Origin: Vibrio sp. 10N.261.45.E2
GTDB lineage: Bacteria; Pseudomonadota; Gammaproteobacteria; Enterobacterales; Vibrionaceae
Assembly (NCBI RefSeq): GCF_002875705.1
Contig: NZ_MCZZ01000130.1
Coordinates: 104,399-168,398 of the forward strand
Reading direction: 5' to 3'
DNA: 64,000 nt
Position numbers and translations under genes: made by a program
Shown: piece after piece, positions 1-9,204 of the stretch
How positions within the stretch are numbered: position 1 is the first letter of the stretch
How the letters are laid out: every line of letters starts with the position of its first letter
Notes under the pieces: model-generated
Told to the model about the DNA's origin: nothing
The model's input: the letters and a program-made list of their open reading frames with translations, nothing else
Database searches by the model: none

Positions 1-986
1 ACAGCACGGATACCCACACATGGATCATGACGACCTTTAGTGATTAGCTGCGTCGCTTCACCGTCTTTGGTGATCGTGTCACCAGGAACCGTGATGCTTG
101 ATGTTGGCTTAAGCGCAATGCTTGCCACAATATCTTGGCCAGTAGAAATACCACCTAAGATACCGCCAGCATGGTTGCTGCTGAAACCTTCTGGAGTTAA
201 TGGATCACGGTGTTCACTACCGCGTTGATTAACAACATCAAAGCCATCGCCAATCTCAACACCTTTCACAGCATTAATGCTCATTAGAGCATGCGCAATG
301 TCTGCATCTAGACGATCAAAGATTGGCTCACCAAGACCTACAGGCACTTTAGTCGCAACCACTTGAATCTTCGCACCGATCGAGTTGCCTTCTTTTAGCA
401 AGTCACGAATCAGTTGGTCGAATTCAGGTACTTTATCGGCATCTGGGCAGAAGAAAGCGTTGTTTTCAATCTCGTTCCAATCCACTTTATCAATCGAGAT
501 ATCACCCATTTGAGAAAGGTAAGCTTGGATTTCAACACCAAATTCTTGTTTTAGGTATTTCTTCGCAATCGCACCAGCAGCAACGCGCATTGCCGTTTCA
601 CGAGCTGAAGAACGACCACCACCTCGGTAATCACGCACACCGTACTTTTGATGGTATGTGTAATCAGCGTGTCCAGGGCGGAACTTGTCTTTAATTTCGG
701 AATAGTCTTTAGAGCGTTGGTCTGTATTTTCAATCAATAGACCAATAGAAGTGCCCGTAGTTTGGCCTTCAAATACACCAGATAAGATTTTCACTTCATC
801 CGCTTCACGGCGAGCCGTTGTATAGCGAGAAGTACCTGGGCGACGACGATCTAAATCTCTTTGAAGGTCTGCTTCGGTAATTTCTAATCCTGGTGGGCAC
901 CCATCTACGATACATCCTAGTGCGATACCGTGACTTTCTCCGAACGTGGTCACGCGGAAATGTTGTCCGATACTGTTTCCTGCCAT
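1..986 (-). CDS. aroC: Chorismate synthase, 3' end beyond window edge
   Basis: Converts 5-enolpyruvylshikimate-3-phosphate to chorismate, the last common step of aromatic amino acid synthesis, using reduced FMN in the cytoplasm. The reading frame is open to base 1, so only about 328 N-terminal residues are present. The start reads [20 protein letters not shown], the family N-terminus, followed by the conserved [15 protein letters not shown] and a glycine/arginine-rich [11 protein letters not shown] segment that contributes to the FMN and substrate site. The ATG at 986 is preceded by a GAGGAAG ribosome site. It lies downstream of tRNA-Arg in the same direction, but a terminator separates them, so it probably has its own promoter in 987-1212. 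Identification is secure. Confidence 0.97.
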   Translation of the reverse strand, partial: MAGNSIGQHFRVTTFGESHGIALGCIVDGCPPGLEITEADLQRDLDRRRPGTSRYTTARREADEVKILSGVFEGQTTGTSIGLLIENTDQRSKDYSEIKDKFRPGHADYTYHQKYGVRDYRGGGRSSARETAMRVAAGAIAKKYLKQEFGVEIQAYLSQMGDISIDKVDWNEIENNAFFCPDADKVPEFDQLIRDLLKEGNSIGAKIQVVATKVPVGLGEPIFDRLDADIAHALMSINAVKGVEIGDGFDVVNQRGSEHRDPLTPEGFSSNHAGGILGGISTGQDIVASIALKPTSSITVPGDTITKDGEATQLITKGRHDPCVGIRA

Positions 987-1212
987 TACTTCCTCTAAAT
1001 CAGCTATTGCGCAGAAGGTTTGATTCCTAAACCCACTGGTGAACAGCTTTACTTGTCTATTCTTCGTGAATTCATAGTGGCTTTATTACCAAATGATGTA
1101 AACCCCAAAAAACGAACAATTTTAACTTTCTATTACATGAGCCGAATGAAATGAATGACGGGAGGAAATGAGTAGCGTTTTAAGAGGAGTATTTTTATTA
1201 TGCTAGAAATGC

Positions 1213-1248
1213 AAAAAACCCGACGACTCGGAGAGTTATCGGGTTTCT
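1213..1248 (-). terminator. Rho-independent terminator of tRNA-Arg
   Basis: On the minus strand an AAACCCGA / TCGGGTTT stem is followed by a run of six T. It sits about 10 bases beyond the tRNA 3' end, so it should end the tRNA transcript. Confidence 0.7.
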
Positions 1249-1256
1249 TTAAATAA

Positions 1257-1333
1257 TGGCACGCCCTGAAGGATTCGAACCTTCGACCACCTCCTTAGAA
1301 GGGAGGTGCTCTATCCAGCTGAGCTAAGGGCGC
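1257..1333 (-). tRNA. tRNA-Arg (anticodon UCU)
   Basis: A 77-nt cloverleaf reads on the minus strand. The acceptor stem is GCGCCCT paired with AGGGCGT, with a single G-T pair at its end. The D arm contains AGCTCAGCTGGATAGAGC. The anticodon stem CCTCC/GGAGG encloses loop CTTCTAA, giving anticodon TCT, which reads AGA/AGG. The T arm carries GGTTCGAATCC, and CCA is encoded at the 3' end. The rare-codon arginine tRNA also lies near folD in E. coli (argU). It has its own sigma-70 promoter and terminator. Confidence 0.97.
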
Positions 1334-1346
1334 GCTACAGGAAAGA

Positions 1347-1374
1347 ATTATACGAATTCGAATCAGTAAAGCAA
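1347..1374 (-). promoter_or_regulatory. Sigma-70 promoter of tRNA-Arg
   Basis: On the minus strand TTGCTT and a perfect TATAAT are separated by 16 bases, with the -10 box ending 13 bases before the tRNA 5' end. This is a strong match for a stable-RNA promoter. Confidence 0.75.
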
Positions 1375-1448
1375 CGGCTTTGTGTAACATTCTGATCTAA
1401 GTGAGTAAAAAAAGGGCAACAAACAAATAAGTGTTGGAAAATAGACCA

Positions 1449-1464
1449 AAGCAAACGTTTGCTT
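1449..1464. promoter_or_regulatory. PurR-type operator upstream of folD
   Basis: AAGCAAACGTTTGCTT is a perfect 16-bp palindrome matching the core of the PurR consensus (ACGCAAACGTTTGCGT) at all but the outer positions. It lies 80 bases before the folD ATG, in the expected promoter region. PurR repression of a one-carbon gene fits the use of formyl-THF in purine synthesis. Binding is inferred from sequence only. Confidence 0.7.
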
Positions 1465-1544
1465 GATGGTAATCAAAAAGATTTTCTGGAATAATGCGCC
1501 AAAAACATCAGCCACTAACTTGAATATCAATACTAAGGAAATTC

Positions 1545-2402
1545 ATGACTGCTCAAAATATTGATGGAAAGCTAATTTCTCAAACGGTTCGCTCTGAAGT
1601 TGCTGCACGTGTAAAAGCTCGTACTGAAGCTGGATTACGCGCTCCGGGCCTAGCGGTTGTTTTAGTGGGTGAAGACCCTGCTTCTCAGGTTTACGTTGGA
1701 AGTAAGCGTAAAGCATGTGAAGAAGTTGGCTTCGTATCTAAATCTTACGACTTGCCAGCCACTGCGACAGAAGACGAATTGTTAACACTGGTAGACCAAC
1801 TGAACCAAGATCCAGAGATCGACGGTATTCTTGTTCAACTGCCTCTACCAGCAGGTATTGATAGCACTCACGTTCTTGAGCGCATCACACCAGAGAAAGA
1901 CGTTGATGGTTTCCACCCTTACAACGTAGGTCGTTTGGCTCAGCGTATGCCTAAACTTCGCTCTTGTACGCCAAAAGGCATCATCACGCTACTTGACCGT
2001 TACAACATCGACTTACGTGGTAAGCACGCGGTTGTGGTTGGCGCTTCAAACATCGTGGGTCGCCCAATGACGCTAGAACTTCTCCTAGCAGGCTGTACGA
2101 CGACAACATGTCACCGCTTCACCAAAGACCTTGAGGGCCACGTGCGTCAAGCAGACGTTGTTGTGGTTGCTGTTGGTAAGCCAAACTTCATTCCTGGCGC
2201 TTGGATTAAGAAAGGCGCTGTTGTGGTCGATGTTGGTATCAACCGTTTAGAATCTGGCAAGCTAGTAGGCGACGTTGAATACGATGTCGCTAAAGAGAGC
2301 GCAAGCTTTATCACTCCTGTACCAGGTGGTGTTGGTCCAATGACAGTTGCGAGCCTAATCGAGAACACCATGATCGCTTGTGAGCAATTTCACTCTAAAT
2401 AA
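1545..2402 (+). CDS. folD: Bifunctional methylene-THF dehydrogenase / methenyl-THF cyclohydrolase
   Basis: Interconverts 5,10-methylene-, methenyl- and 10-formyl-tetrahydrofolate with NADP, supplying formyl groups for purines and initiator tRNA. The 285-residue length is typical. The catalytic segment [11 protein letters not shown] begins at Y50 and contains the conserved lysines K54 and K56. The Rossmann part has [12 protein letters not shown] near residues 165-176, and the C-terminal signature PGGVGPMT is present. The ATG follows an AAGGAA site. It is a single-gene unit closed by a strong terminator at 2432, with a PurR-like palindrome upstream. Confidence 0.98.
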   Translation: MTAQNIDGKLISQTVRSEVAARVKARTEAGLRAPGLAVVLVGEDPASQVYVGSKRKACEEVGFVSKSYDLPATATEDELLTLVDQLNQDPEIDGILVQLPLPAGIDSTHVLERITPEKDVDGFHPYNVGRLAQRMPKLRSCTPKGIITLLDRYNIDLRGKHAVVVGASNIVGRPMTLELLLAGCTTTTCHRFTKDLEGHVRQADVVVVAVGKPNFIPGAWIKKGAVVVDVGINRLESGKLVGDVEYDVAKESASFITPVPGGVGPMTVASLIENTMIACEQFHSK

Positions 2403-2431
2403 TCAGCTAGCGACAGCATAAATAGAACTAG

Positions 2432-2465
2432 AAAGCCGCAGCGTGAGAACGCTGCGGCTTTTTCT
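2432..2465 (+). terminator. Terminator of folD
   Basis: A 12-bp perfect stem AAAGCCGCAGCG / CGCTGCGGCTTT with loop TGAGAA is followed by a T run. Confidence 0.9.
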
Positions 2466-2516
2466 ATGCTCTTCATTTTTGATACAAGTTACTCGCTTTT
2501 GATATAGAGCGACTCG

Positions 2517-4331
2517 CTACTTATCTGGAATATCGATTTTTTCTGTCTGCTCAGAAGGTGGTAGTAAGCTAATGATCTCGCAATCAGTGGATGCTAGTTT
2601 TTCCAAGTCAGAACCTTGTGTCACTAAACGGAAATCTCCGTCGGAAATCACCCCAAGAGGAATCGCTTTAGGGTACAGAGCCTTAAACTCGTTGAGATCA
2701 AATTCCTCTGTTAAGCCTGTACTTTTGATTTGGCTACCCTGAGCCATCAGCGAATTAAGCTTGGAATAGGTAGTCCCTTCCGAAAACAGGCTTCTATTGC
2801 CATCGCGACTCACCTGATGCCTTTCATGTTTGTTTTCTGAGGATTCAAGCTCAAACACCTTATTCTCACCAAACTCATCTTGATAGTGCATGCTAACTAA
2901 CGGGTTGGTTTGGCGATAAGGCGACACAATCATCGCTCGCCCTATTCCATCCAATTCCAGATTATTTTCAGCGTGGCTGGAAGCTGGGTTACCAAAATAA
3001 ACATTCAAGTTTTCCATGCGCGCCAAGCGAATGCTTTCCCAGTTGGTATCGGCAAGTACACTGTTGATGTTGTGTGTCGCCAGTACTTTGGCAAACTGGC
3101 GTGAAAAGTGAGTCGCGCCAAAGAAGATAACACCTTGTGCTTTCTCTTGAGTCACACCTAACCTTCTCGCCCACCAACTCGCGGTTAGGCTTTGAATCAC
3201 AACCGTGCCAATAATGACCAAGAACACCATTGGCACCAACAGGTCTGCGCCTTCGATTAGTTGCTTCTCTTGAAGCTTGATTGCAAACAAAGAAGAAACC
3301 GCAGCCGCAACGATCCCGCGCGGTGCCATCCAGCTCAAAAACCATTTATCCGCCGAACTAAGATCCGTGCCGATCCCGCTGATCCAAACGCTTAACGGGC
3401 GAGCCACCAACATCACTACCGCTAGCAAGCCAACACCGCCCCAACCTATCGAGAGGAAGGTCCCCGAATCGAGTCGACTGGCTAGCAAAATAAACAACGC
3501 AGAAATGAGCAACACGGTCAGAGTTTCTTTGAATTCGATGATGTCTTCGATATCCAAGCCTTTCACGTTGGCGAGCCAGATCCCCATGATGGTCACGGTT
3601 AACAAGCCTGACTCTTCACTCAGATCATTGGAAAATGAAAATGCTGCTAGCATTAAGGTCAGCACGGCCACATTACGTAAATAGTGTGGTACCCAATGCC
3701 CTTTCAGCATCTTTGCAATCAAATGGCCACCGATGATCCCTAAGCCTAATCCTATGACCAACGTCAGACCAAGAGCTGACAGAACGTGCCCAGTCGGATC
3801 GGCAGAAGAAACAATGTATTCGTAGACGAGAACCGCAAACAGAGCCCCTATTGGGTCGATAACGATTCCCTCCCATCGCAAAATACTGCCTAAGGAAGAT
3901 TTAGGTTGAATGCTACGAAGCATAGGGACAATCACTGTAGGCCCTGTCACCACGACCAAGGCACCGAATAGCGCAGCCAATGGCCAACTGAAGTCCACAA
4001 AATAGTAAGCACCCACCACGATACAGGCCCATGTAATCAACATGCCGAAGCTTACGAGATGAGTCACCATCCGGCCATGGCCTCTGATTTCTTTGAAATT
4101 TAGGGTCAATGCGCCTTCAAATAGAATGATGGCAACACCCAATGAAATCATAGGAAACAGCACATCACCGAAAATGGCATCGGGATTTAGGACATTCAGG
4201 CCAGGACCTAACAGCAGGCCGACGATAAGGAGAGGAAGAATAGCGGGAAGACGTAAACGCCAACCGAGCAGTTGACAAGCTAAAGACAGGAGTCCAATTA
4301 ACGCCAAAGAAGAAGTAATCGACAAATCCAT
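2517..4331 (-). CDS. CPA1-type sodium (cation)/proton antiporter with C-terminal nucleotide-binding-like domain
   Basis: Inner-membrane antiporter of the monovalent cation:proton antiporter-1 class, expected to exchange Na+ (or K+) for protons. About 12 hydrophobic segments fill residues 5-400, including the family-typical early LILFEGALTLNF-like stretch and a VVTGPTVIVPML segment where CPA1 proteins carry functional polar residues. After residue about 400 a soluble part begins with VIFFGATHFSRQFAKVL, resembling a Rossmann/TrkA-N fold, followed by about 100 residues of unclear fold. The ATG has an AGGGG site. It appears monocistronic. Ion specificity cannot be read from sequence. Confidence 0.85.
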   Translation of the reverse strand: MDLSITSSLALIGLLSLACQLLGWRLRLPAILPLLIVGLLLGPGLNVLNPDAIFGDVLFPMISLGVAIILFEGALTLNFKEIRGHGRMVTHLVSFGMLITWACIVVGAYYFVDFSWPLAALFGALVVVTGPTVIVPMLRSIQPKSSLGSILRWEGIVIDPIGALFAVLVYEYIVSSADPTGHVLSALGLTLVIGLGLGIIGGHLIAKMLKGHWVPHYLRNVAVLTLMLAAFSFSNDLSEESGLLTVTIMGIWLANVKGLDIEDIIEFKETLTVLLISALFILLASRLDSGTFLSIGWGGVGLLAVVMLVARPLSVWISGIGTDLSSADKWFLSWMAPRGIVAAAVSSLFAIKLQEKQLIEGADLLVPMVFLVIIGTVVIQSLTASWWARRLGVTQEKAQGVIFFGATHFSRQFAKVLATHNINSVLADTNWESIRLARMENLNVYFGNPASSHAENNLELDGIGRAMIVSPYRQTNPLVSMHYQDEFGENKVFELESSENKHERHQVSRDGNRSLFSEGTTYSKLNSLMAQGSQIKSTGLTEEFDLNEFKALYPKAIPLGVISDGDFRLVTQGSDLEKLASTDCEIISLLPPSEQTEKIDIPDK

Positions 4332-4390
4332 TTGTGCCCCTAAAAAGTTTGCACCACACCCTGTGGTACAAACTATTCACTGAAATAAGA

Positions 4391-4417
4391 AAGCCTACGT
4401 TCTTACACTATAGGCTC
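4391..4417 (-). terminator. Possible terminator of nupC
   Basis: A short stem AGCCTA / TAGGCT with a 13-nt loop is followed on the minus strand by TTTCTTATTT. It sits about 90 bases beyond the nupC stop. The stem is weak. Confidence 0.35.
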
Positions 4418-4503
4418 TCTTTTTCGTGCTAACCGAATATTATTGTGATTAATCAGTCACTTTACTGTAGGGGAATAAAATGACTGACACGTTCGCTCGG
4501 TAC

Positions 4504-5703
4504 TTACAGAGAAAGTACAACACCAGCAATTGCTGCACTCATTAAGTTAGCAAACACACCTGCACAAATTGCTTTAAAGCCGTATTGTGAGATAAAAGAG
4601 CGACGTTCTGGAACTAAGCTACCCAAACCACCAATCAGAATTGCCATAGTAGAGATGTTAGCAAAGCCACATAGAGCAAAAGTTACGATCGCTTGTGAAT
4701 GTTCACTTAGCGCTTCTTTAGCATCCATTAGCTGGATGAAGGCCACGAACTCGTTCACAACAATCTTGTTACCAATCAGTGAGCCTGCAACTACAGCCTC
4801 AGACCAAGGTACACCGATCAGCCATGCAACGGGTGCAAACACATAACCTAGGATAAGTTCGAAGCTTAGGTTTACGTCAAACCAACCACCAACGATACCT
4901 AGCAAGCCATTCAGCATTGCAATCACACTGATAAAGGCAAGAAGTGTTGCACCCACTGCTACGGCAATACGAAGTCCAGACATAGCCCCATCTGCCATTG
5001 CCTCAACTACGTTTGTTGCTCGTGGAATTTCAACATCAGACTCAATATTTTCTTGAACATCATCCGGGCTACCGGGTACTAAGATTTTAGCCATCAATAG
5101 GCCAGCAGGTGCCGACATGAACGCTGCAGCGATTAGGTAATTTAGATCAACGCCAAGCGATGCATAGCCTACTAGCGTACCACCAGCGACAGAAGCCAAA
5201 CCGCAAACCATCACTGCGAACAGTTGTGAATCTGTCATGTGTTTTAGATAAGGCTTCACCACCAATGGTGCTTCAATCATGCCAACGAAAATATTTGCTG
5301 TCGCAGACAGTGATTCTGCACGGCCTGTACCCAAGAACTTCTGCAGCGCGCCACCGATAAGGTTGATCACTTTTGGCATAAAGCCTATGTGGTACAAACC
5401 AGAGATAAGCGCAGAGAAAAAGATAATGATGCCCAGAACATTAATCGCGAAAACAAATCCGTTATTCGTTAGGCCACCAAATAGGAAGTTAATCCCCTCT
5501 TGACCGTAGTTGATCAAGCTAGATACCGCACCTGTGGCTGCATTCAATGCTTCTTTACCCATTGGTACATATAGAACCAACAGCGCGAATGAGATTTGTA
5601 ATAAGAAAGCCAAAGAGACTGTTCTTAGTGGAATATTTTTTCTGTCCGTAGATAGTAACCAAGCGGCAACTAAAATAGTGATAATTCCAAGTAGCGAAGC
5701 CAT
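4504..5703 (-). CDS. nupC: NupC-family concentrative nucleoside transporter
   Basis: Inner-membrane CNT-family symporter importing nucleosides with H+ or Na+. The 399-residue protein has 8-10 hydrophobic segments and the conserved family stretches FVFAINVLGIIIFFSALI, IEAPLVVKPYL and VVNEFVAFIQLM, which contribute to nucleoside binding in characterised CNTs. I chose the ATG at 5703, because TAGG lies 9 bases upstream; an in-frame TTG at 5712 would fall inside that ribosome site region. It is monocistronic, with a promoter and a PurR-like site just upstream. The vibrio genome usually carries several nupC paralogues, so the exact paralogue is uncertain. Confidence 0.92.
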   Translation of the reverse strand: MASLLGIITILVAAWLLSTDRKNIPLRTVSLAFLLQISFALLVLYVPMGKEALNAATGAVSSLINYGQEGINFLFGGLTNNGFVFAINVLGIIIFFSALISGLYHIGFMPKVINLIGGALQKFLGTGRAESLSATANIFVGMIEAPLVVKPYLKHMTDSQLFAVMVCGLASVAGGTLVGYASLGVDLNYLIAAAFMSAPAGLLMAKILVPGSPDDVQENIESDVEIPRATNVVEAMADGAMSGLRIAVAVGATLLAFISVIAMLNGLLGIVGGWFDVNLSFELILGYVFAPVAWLIGVPWSEAVVAGSLIGNKIVVNEFVAFIQLMDAKEALSEHSQAIVTFALCGFANISTMAILIGGLGSLVPERRSFISQYGFKAICAGVFANLMSAAIAGVVLSL

Positions 5704-5742
5704 GTGCGTCAACCTAAAAGTTGTAGATAGGAAAGGCGACGC

Positions 5743-5770
5743 ATTCTATAGAGGAAATCGTTTGCGGCAA
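5743..5770 (-). promoter_or_regulatory. Candidate sigma-70 promoter of nupC
   Basis: TTGCCG and TAGAAT are spaced by 16 bases on the minus strand, 40 bases before the nupC ATG. Confidence 0.45.
5752..5767. promoter_or_regulatory. PurR-like operator in the nupC promoter
   Basis: AGGAAATCGTTTGCGG matches 12 of 16 positions of the PurR consensus ACGCAAACGTTTGCGT and lies between the proposed -35 and -10 elements of nupC, where a repressor would block polymerase. It is weaker than the folD site. Confidence 0.4.
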
Positions 5771-5908
5771 GCGGCGGTTGTTAACGCGATGTTGGGGTAA
5801 TCACCTTTGAGTGATAATATAAATTAAGTCATTGAATTTTAATAATTAAGTTTGATTAAAAACCATACTTTTTCCATATGGAAATTATATTTATAGATTT
5901 GGAAACAG

Positions 5909-6853
5909 TTAGCGGTGCAGTTCAACGCAAGTTTTCAGGTTTTCATCCCAGTACGTAGGCGATCCGATATGATCTTTGATGAACTCAATTACCGCTGAAA
6001 GCTTCTTTGGCATGTTCTTCCGGCTCGGATACACGGCATAAAATGGCATCAGCTGACTGGCTCTCCATTCCGGTAAGACTTGGATTAATTTGCCCGTCCT
6101 AAACTCTTCTTTCACTAAGTAAGTCGCCAGATAAGCAACGCCCCACCCTGATACTGCCGCGTCTCGCACTGCCTCTGCTAAATCCACCGAGTAATCGCCC
6201 GCAACTTTAACGCTAAGGTTTTCTTGGCCATTATCAAATGCCCACGAGGTGTAATCTCGTTCACGGCTGCGATAGATTAGGCAGTTATGGTCAATCAAAT
6301 CGGAAGGTACATGTGGCGTCCCGGCCTTAATCAGATAGTCAGGAGATGCAGCCACCACAAACTGACTGTCTGCTAATCGCTGCGCAATATAACCTTCTGG
6401 CAGGTCTTCATTATTGGTAATCCAAAGATCCAATCGCTCTTCAATCATATCCACCTTGTAGTCAAACAAGTGGACCTCGATTCTCAGCTGAGGATAAAGC
6501 TGTCTGAGTTGGTCTATCGCAGGAATGATGTGCAAGGTACCAAATGACTGCGACAACCCGACTCGCAATATTCCAGAGATGTCATCACGCTGGCTGTCCA
6601 TATCCATTTGAGCTGCTTTCACCGTGTTAAACAACTGTTCACAGTGTTGATAGAACACATCTCCTGCTTCGGTCAGCGTTAGGCTTCGAGTGGTTCTTTG
6701 CACCAACTTGATTCCTATCGAGTCTTCAAGCAAAGCAACTTGCTTACTGATGTGAGACACCGAAACATTCAAGCTTTTCGCAGCACTGGTAAAACCTTCG
6801 TGCTTAATCAACGCATGGAATATCACCATCTGTGCGGCTCTATCTGTTAGCAC
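5909..6853 (-). CDS. LysR-family transcriptional regulator
   Basis: A 314-residue LysR-type DNA-binding regulator. Residues 1-60 form the winged helix-turn-helix (LIKHEGFTSAAKSLNVSVSH), and residues about 90-300 form the periplasmic-binding-protein-like effector domain (GILRVGLSQSFGTLHIIPAI onward). The start is a GTG at 6853 with AAGGTGA 7 bases upstream. It follows the lytic transglycosylase gene in the same direction but is separated from it by a terminator. The neighbouring nupC is oriented the same way and not divergent, so the regulated target is not evident from context. The effector is unknown. Confidence 0.93.
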   Translation of the reverse strand: MLTDRAAQMVIFHALIKHEGFTSAAKSLNVSVSHISKQVALLEDSIGIKLVQRTTRSLTLTEAGDVFYQHCEQLFNTVKAAQMDMDSQRDDISGILRVGLSQSFGTLHIIPAIDQLRQLYPQLRIEVHLFDYKVDMIEERLDLWITNNEDLPEGYIAQRLADSQFVVAASPDYLIKAGTPHVPSDLIDHNCLIYRSRERDYTSWAFDNGQENLSVKVAGDYSVDLAEAVRDAAVSGWGVAYLATYLVKEEFRTGKLIQVLPEWRASQLMPFYAVYPSRKNMPKKLSAVIEFIKDHIGSPTYWDENLKTCVELHR

Positions 6854-6888
6854 AAGATCACCTTCTAAAATCTCTGAAATATAAAATC

Positions 6889-6915
6889 AAAAAGGACTCC
6901 GAAGAGTCCTTTAGT
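6889..6915 (-). terminator. Terminator of the lytic transglycosylase gene
   Basis: Perfect 9-bp stem AAAGGACTC / GAGTCCTTT with a tetraloop, followed by T-rich sequence on the minus strand. Confidence 0.8.
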
Positions 6916-6978
6916 TCGTTCTGCCTATGGTAGGCCAAATACTGTCAAAGCCAGCCATACCGATTAATAAAACTAAGT

Positions 6979-7980
6979 CTATAAATCAAACTTGATTCTG
7001 TCTGCTAGGTGGCTAACTGCCAAAGCAAAGTAGTAAGAACGATTCCACTTCATCAACACATTGTAGTTGTTGTAGACAAGGTAAGAACGACCCGCTTCGT
7101 CGTCTGGCATGATCAACCAAGCTTTAATGTCTTCATCAAGCGTTGGCAATGGGCGATCGTCATAACGCTTAATGCCAAGTTCAGACCACTCTTTTAGGTA
7201 CTTCGCTTTGTCTTCAGTTCGACCTTGCAAATCAATAGACACCGTTGATGGTACGTGAACCTGACGGCCCCAAGTGTACTTGTCATCCCAACCGGATTGA
7301 CTCAGATAATTCGCCGCTGAAGCAAACACATCTTCTTCAGTACTCCAAATGTCTTTCTTACCGTCACCATTACCATCTGCAGCATAAGCTAGGAATGAGC
7401 TAGGCATAAACTGAGGCTGACCCATTGCGCCCGCCCAAGAGCCTTTCATCTCTTTAGGTGTGATGTGGCCTTGGTCGAGAATCGTTAACGCCGCCATCGC
7501 TTCGCTACGGAAAAACGCTTCTCTGCGCCCTTCATAAGCCATAGTCGTTAAAGCATCTATAACGCTGTAATTACCCGTGAACTTACCGAAGTTACTCTCA
7601 ACGCCCCATAGCGCGACAATGAATCTTGGTTGAACACCATATTCATCACCAATACGCTTTAACGCTGTGTAATGCTTTTTATAAAGAGAGCGAGCTTGCT
7701 TCACTTTCCAATCTGGTACCGCTCGTGGAATGTATTCATCCAGAGTCAGTTTTTTCTCAGGTTGGTTTTTATCGGCTTTGACCGCTCTTGGCTTAAACGT
7801 TACACCATCAAAGGCTTCATCAATGATCGCTTCAGAGATGCCTTCTTCACGGCCTTGTTGCTTTAGTTTTTCTACATATTGCTCGAAGCTCAGTTCTTCA
7901 GCTTGTACTGAACTTATAGTCAGGCTATTACTCAATAATAATGCCGACACAGCCAATATGGTTTTCGAAAATTTACTCAA
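6979..7980 (-). CDS. MltB-family lytic murein transglycosylase
   Basis: Cleaves the MurNAc-GlcNAc bond of peptidoglycan with 1,6-anhydro product formation, acting in the periplasm. Residues 1-27 are a signal peptide ending VQA. There is no lipobox cysteine, so it is probably soluble rather than a lipoprotein like E. coli MltB. The catalytic glutamate is E128 in ALWGVESNFG. The downstream GAMGQPQFMPSSF and DGNGDGKKDIW segments are family hallmarks. The start is a TTG at 7980, supported by GGAGGAG 6 bases upstream; the nearby ATG is followed at once by a stop. Length 333 matches soluble MltB/SltB relatives. Confidence 0.93.
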   Translation of the reverse strand: MSKFSKTILAVSALLLSNSLTISSVQAEELSFEQYVEKLKQQGREEGISEAIIDEAFDGVTFKPRAVKADKNQPEKKLTLDEYIPRAVPDWKVKQARSLYKKHYTALKRIGDEYGVQPRFIVALWGVESNFGKFTGNYSVIDALTTMAYEGRREAFFRSEAMAALTILDQGHITPKEMKGSWAGAMGQPQFMPSSFLAYAADGNGDGKKDIWSTEEDVFASAANYLSQSGWDDKYTWGRQVHVPSTVSIDLQGRTEDKAKYLKEWSELGIKRYDDRPLPTLDEDIKAWLIMPDDEAGRSYLVYNNYNVLMKWNRSYYFALAVSHLADRIKFDL

Positions 7981-8010
7981 CGATCACTCCTCCATGAATT
8001 GAGGTGGCTA

Positions 8011-8301
8011 TCACTCTTCGTCTTGAGATTTCTGTTGAGCTTTACGCTCTTTATGAAGCTCAAGTTCGTTAACTGGTGGTGGCGGAACTTGCAAAAAGAA
8101 ACCATCGGTATTCAGTGATTCTTTCACTTTTTCGATGTTGACTTGAGCCAGCTTACGGCCATCCATTTTAATTACCATTACAAAACTAGGTTTACCAAAC
8201 ATTTGCATCAATGCGTCAGGAACTTGTGAAAAATCATCCTTCTTAGGGATATAAAGGTATGTTCCTTCTTTCTTTGAGCTTTTATATATAGAACACAGCA
8301 T
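8011..8301 (-). CDS. ycgL: YcgL-domain protein
   Basis: A 96-residue cytoplasmic protein of the YcgL family (DUF709), whose function is not established. The family signature is visible: [20 protein letters not shown] at residues 2-21, [17 protein letters not shown], and the FFLQVPPPP turn near residue 68. The tail is charged and probably flexible. As in E. coli, ycgL is adjacent to and divergent from minC, which hints at a link to division or cell envelope, but that remains an inference. It lies 30 bases before the transglycosylase gene and may be co-transcribed with it. Confidence 0.93.
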   Translation of the reverse strand: MLCSIYKSSKKEGTYLYIPKKDDFSQVPDALMQMFGKPSFVMVIKMDGRKLAQVNIEKVKESLNTDGFFLQVPPPPVNELELHKERKAQQKSQDEE

Positions 8302-8520
8302 GACAAACCTTTTAATTGATTATGACTACAAAACTCTCACTTGCGAGATCAATAGTTTATGTTAGGGAAATATTGGGAACAAAACGTCCATTTGACAACA
8401 AGATTACTTGCTGTGCTTGGTTTGGGAATATAACATGATAAACCTAGTTTCAGGCAATGCCCTTTATTTTATTGATAAAGAAATTGTACCAATCCGCTAT
8501 TGAGGTCCTGTAGTTTTTCG

Positions 8521-9183
8521 ATGTCTAGTAACCCAGATCTAAAAGGTAGCAGCTTTACGCTATCTGTTTTGCACTTGTCCGATGATCAAGTCGAAAATGC
8601 AGTGGCTTTTCTTCAAGAGAAGGTAGACCAAGCACCAACATTTTTCGCCGCTGCGCCTGTTGTTATCAACATCAGCAAAGTTGCAGGCGATATCGATTTT
8701 GTGCAACTGAAAAATGGTATATCTCAAGCGGGCATGATCCCAGTTGGTGTGGCTGGCTGTTCTGATAAGCGTATGCAAAATCTAGCGAAAGAAGCTGGTT
8801 TTGCAGTGATGACGGCAAGCAAGTCGCCATCTCAAGCTCCAGCGAAGATGGCACCAATCAAGGTGATTAGAACGCCTATTCGTTCTGGTCAGCAGGTTTA
8901 CGCAAAAGATGGCGATCTATTGATCCTCAGCCATGTGAGTGCAGGCGCAGAAGTGATTGCCGATGGCAGCATCCATATTCATGGCACTTTACGTGGTCGC
9001 GCGATTGCAGGTGCAAGTGGTCAAACTGAAGCAAAAATAATTTGTAATGATTTACAAGCAGAGCTGGTCTCCATTGCTGGAAATTACTGGCTCAGCGATC
9101 AAATTGAAAGCGAGTACTGGCAGAAGAAAACCATGTTCAGTATGGCAAACGATGTATTACACGTTGATGTCCTCGCAATATAA
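8521..9183 (+). CDS. minC: Septum site-determining protein MinC
   Basis: Inhibits FtsZ ring assembly at the cell poles, recruited to the membrane by MinD. The 220-residue protein has an N-terminal FtsZ-interacting domain (about 1-105), a proline/lysine linker, and a C-terminal beta-helix domain beginning near [20 protein letters not shown], with the conserved [14 protein letters not shown] turn that contacts MinD. I chose the ATG at 8521, giving the family length; the GAGG site is about 15 bases away, which is long. It is first in the minCDE operon, 21 bases before minD. Confidence 0.97.
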   Translation: MSSNPDLKGSSFTLSVLHLSDDQVENAVAFLQEKVDQAPTFFAAAPVVINISKVAGDIDFVQLKNGISQAGMIPVGVAGCSDKRMQNLAKEAGFAVMTASKSPSQAPAKMAPIKVIRTPIRSGQQVYAKDGDLLILSHVSAGAEVIADGSIHIHGTLRGRAIAGASGQTEAKIICNDLQAELVSIAGNYWLSDQIESEYWQKKTMFSMANDVLHVDVLAI

Positions 9184-9204
9184 GAGAAATAAAAGGAAAA
9201 CAGA

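Noticed and set aside
3277..3684. 135-codon frame antisense to the CPA1 antiporter
   Set aside because: Entirely inside a clear membrane transporter gene and without family resemblance or start signal.
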